A stretch of 64,000 bases of DNA from an uncultured Sunxiuqinia sp. Its GTDB lineage: Bacteria > Bacteroidota > Bacteroidia > Bacteroidales > Prolixibacteraceae. Positions 63,571 to 64,000 of this stretch are shown piece by piece. The stretch spans positions 248,001 to 312,000 of the forward strand of contig NZ_CANLZV010000003.1 of assembly GCF_947495665.1 (NCBI RefSeq), written 5' to 3'. Position 1 is the stretch's first letter. Each line of letters begins with the position of its first letter. The notes below the pieces were generated by a model, which made no database searches, had not been told where the DNA came from, and saw only the letters and a list, made by a program, of their open reading frames with translations. The position numbers and the translations under genes were made by a program.

Positions 63571-64000
63571 TTATACCAAGCCACTGAATCCCATGAATGC
63601 CATAGCCAAAATGCCGGCAACAATCAGGGCAATCGGTGTTCCTTTCAATCCTTTCGGAATGTTCATTAGGTCGAGGTGTTCACGCAGGCCGGCAAACAGC
63701 ACCAAGGCTAAGCCAAATCCAATGGCGTTTGCAATGGCAAAAACCACGCCTTCCATCAAATTAAATTCTTTCTGATAGGTAAGGATTGCCACACCTAAAA
63801 TAGCACAGTTCGTCGTAATTAGTGGCAAGAAAACGCCCAAGGCCTGGTAAAGCGATGGACTCACTTTTTTCAGGATAATTTCAACCAATTGTACCAATGA
63901 AGCAATAACCAGAATGAAGAAAATGGTTTGCAGAAACTGTAAACCCAGCGGGTTCAGAATCGATACCTGAATCAGGTAAGTTACAATCGTTGCAATAACC
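63571..64000 (-). CDS. rnfA: Ion-translocating electron transport complex subunit RnfA (C-terminal part, runs off right edge)
   Basis: The visible 143 residues begin VIATIVTYLIQVSILNPLGL and include FFILVIASLVQLVEIILKK, VSPSLYQALGVFLPLITTNCAILGVAIL, the Cys-containing helix of RnfA, and the C-terminal GTPIALIVAGILAMAFMGFSGLV. RnfA is a membrane subunit of the Rnf complex, which couples ferredoxin:NAD oxidoreduction to sodium or proton pumping. NqrE is related, but LITTNCAILGV and the last residues fit RnfA better. The N-terminus is outside the window. It is probably the last gene of an rnf operon. Confidence 0.9.
   Translation of the reverse strand, partial: VIATIVTYLIQVSILNPLGLQFLQTIFFILVIASLVQLVEIILKKVSPSLYQALGVFLPLITTNCAILGVAILTYQKEFNLMEGVVFAIANAIGFGLALVLFAGLREHLDLMNIPKGLKGTPIALIVAGILAMAFMGFSGLV

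Overview
The window looks like a stretch of core chromosome from a free-living Bacteroidota bacterium. I would place it in Bacteroidales/Marinilabiliales, possibly near Prolixibacteraceae, but that placement is inference from gene content. The supporting signs are Bacteroidota-type promoters (a TTG/TTTG element about 19-24 bases upstream of TAnnTTTG, seen before many genes), weak Shine-Dalgarno sequences, and lineage-typical families: a secreted tricorn-like protease, BlaI/BlaR1 with a TonB C-terminus, DUF4293-, DUF5606- and DUF6913-type proteins, and a TonB/TolA-like transducer. There are no rRNA genes, insertion sequences or CRISPR arrays. The only mobile-element signal is at the extreme left edge.

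Layout. 1-740: the N-terminal part of a tyrosine recombinase facing out of the window, a repeat-rich 286-base spacer, and a tRNA-Leu(CAG). This looks like one end of an element integrated at the tRNA 3' end. 839-5721: a small lipoprotein, an L-rhamnose uptake/isomerisation operon (rhaT-rhaM-rhaA) with a divergent AraC-type regulator, and rpiB. 5.9-15.9 kb: rlmF, a PhnA-like zinc-ribbon protein, the tricorn-like protease, a phosphatase, a HAD hydrolase, lrgAB, a COG0523 GTPase and tsaD. 16.0-22.7 kb: tamB, then an ExbB-ExbD-TonB/TolA operon (envelope biogenesis and energy transduction). 22.7-31.3 kb: aroE with a DUF368 undecaprenyl-phosphate transporter, rsmE, sixA, a phosphoesterase, a SatD-like/DUF3307 pair, prmA, tpiA, a secreted DsrE-like protein and a nitrilase-family amidase.

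31.5-47.2 kb: BlaI/BlaR1 sensor pair with recognisable operators, a TPR protein, tex, small PspC and acidic proteins, an amino-acid:sodium symporter, a CheY-like regulator, mutS2, a pyridoxal kinase with a HAD phosphatase, an FRG-domain protein, and DUF6913-dapA. 47.2-64 kb: ligA, ridA, an orphan LytTR regulator, a class IV aminotransferase, class I fumarase, a TPR lipoprotein, DUF5606, a fructosamine kinase, a large transaldolase-like protein, a NarX/NarL-type two-component pair, addA, DUF4293, and the C-terminal part of rnfA running off the right edge.

Most of the window is ordinary housekeeping. The most intriguing small unit is the SatD-like/DUF3307 pair (26.5-27.9 kb). The soluble protein shows motifs that resemble a class III nucleotide-cyclase core joined to a helix-turn-helix, it is translated into a polytopic membrane protein gene two bases later, and its promoter is framed by short palindromes. 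Other points worth a second look are the apparent ATT start of tamB, the terminator-like hairpin in the exbB leader, the paired operators/promoters before blaI, and the unusual transaldolase beside fructosamine kinase. Functions come from motif and family recognition by eye; no database search was possible.
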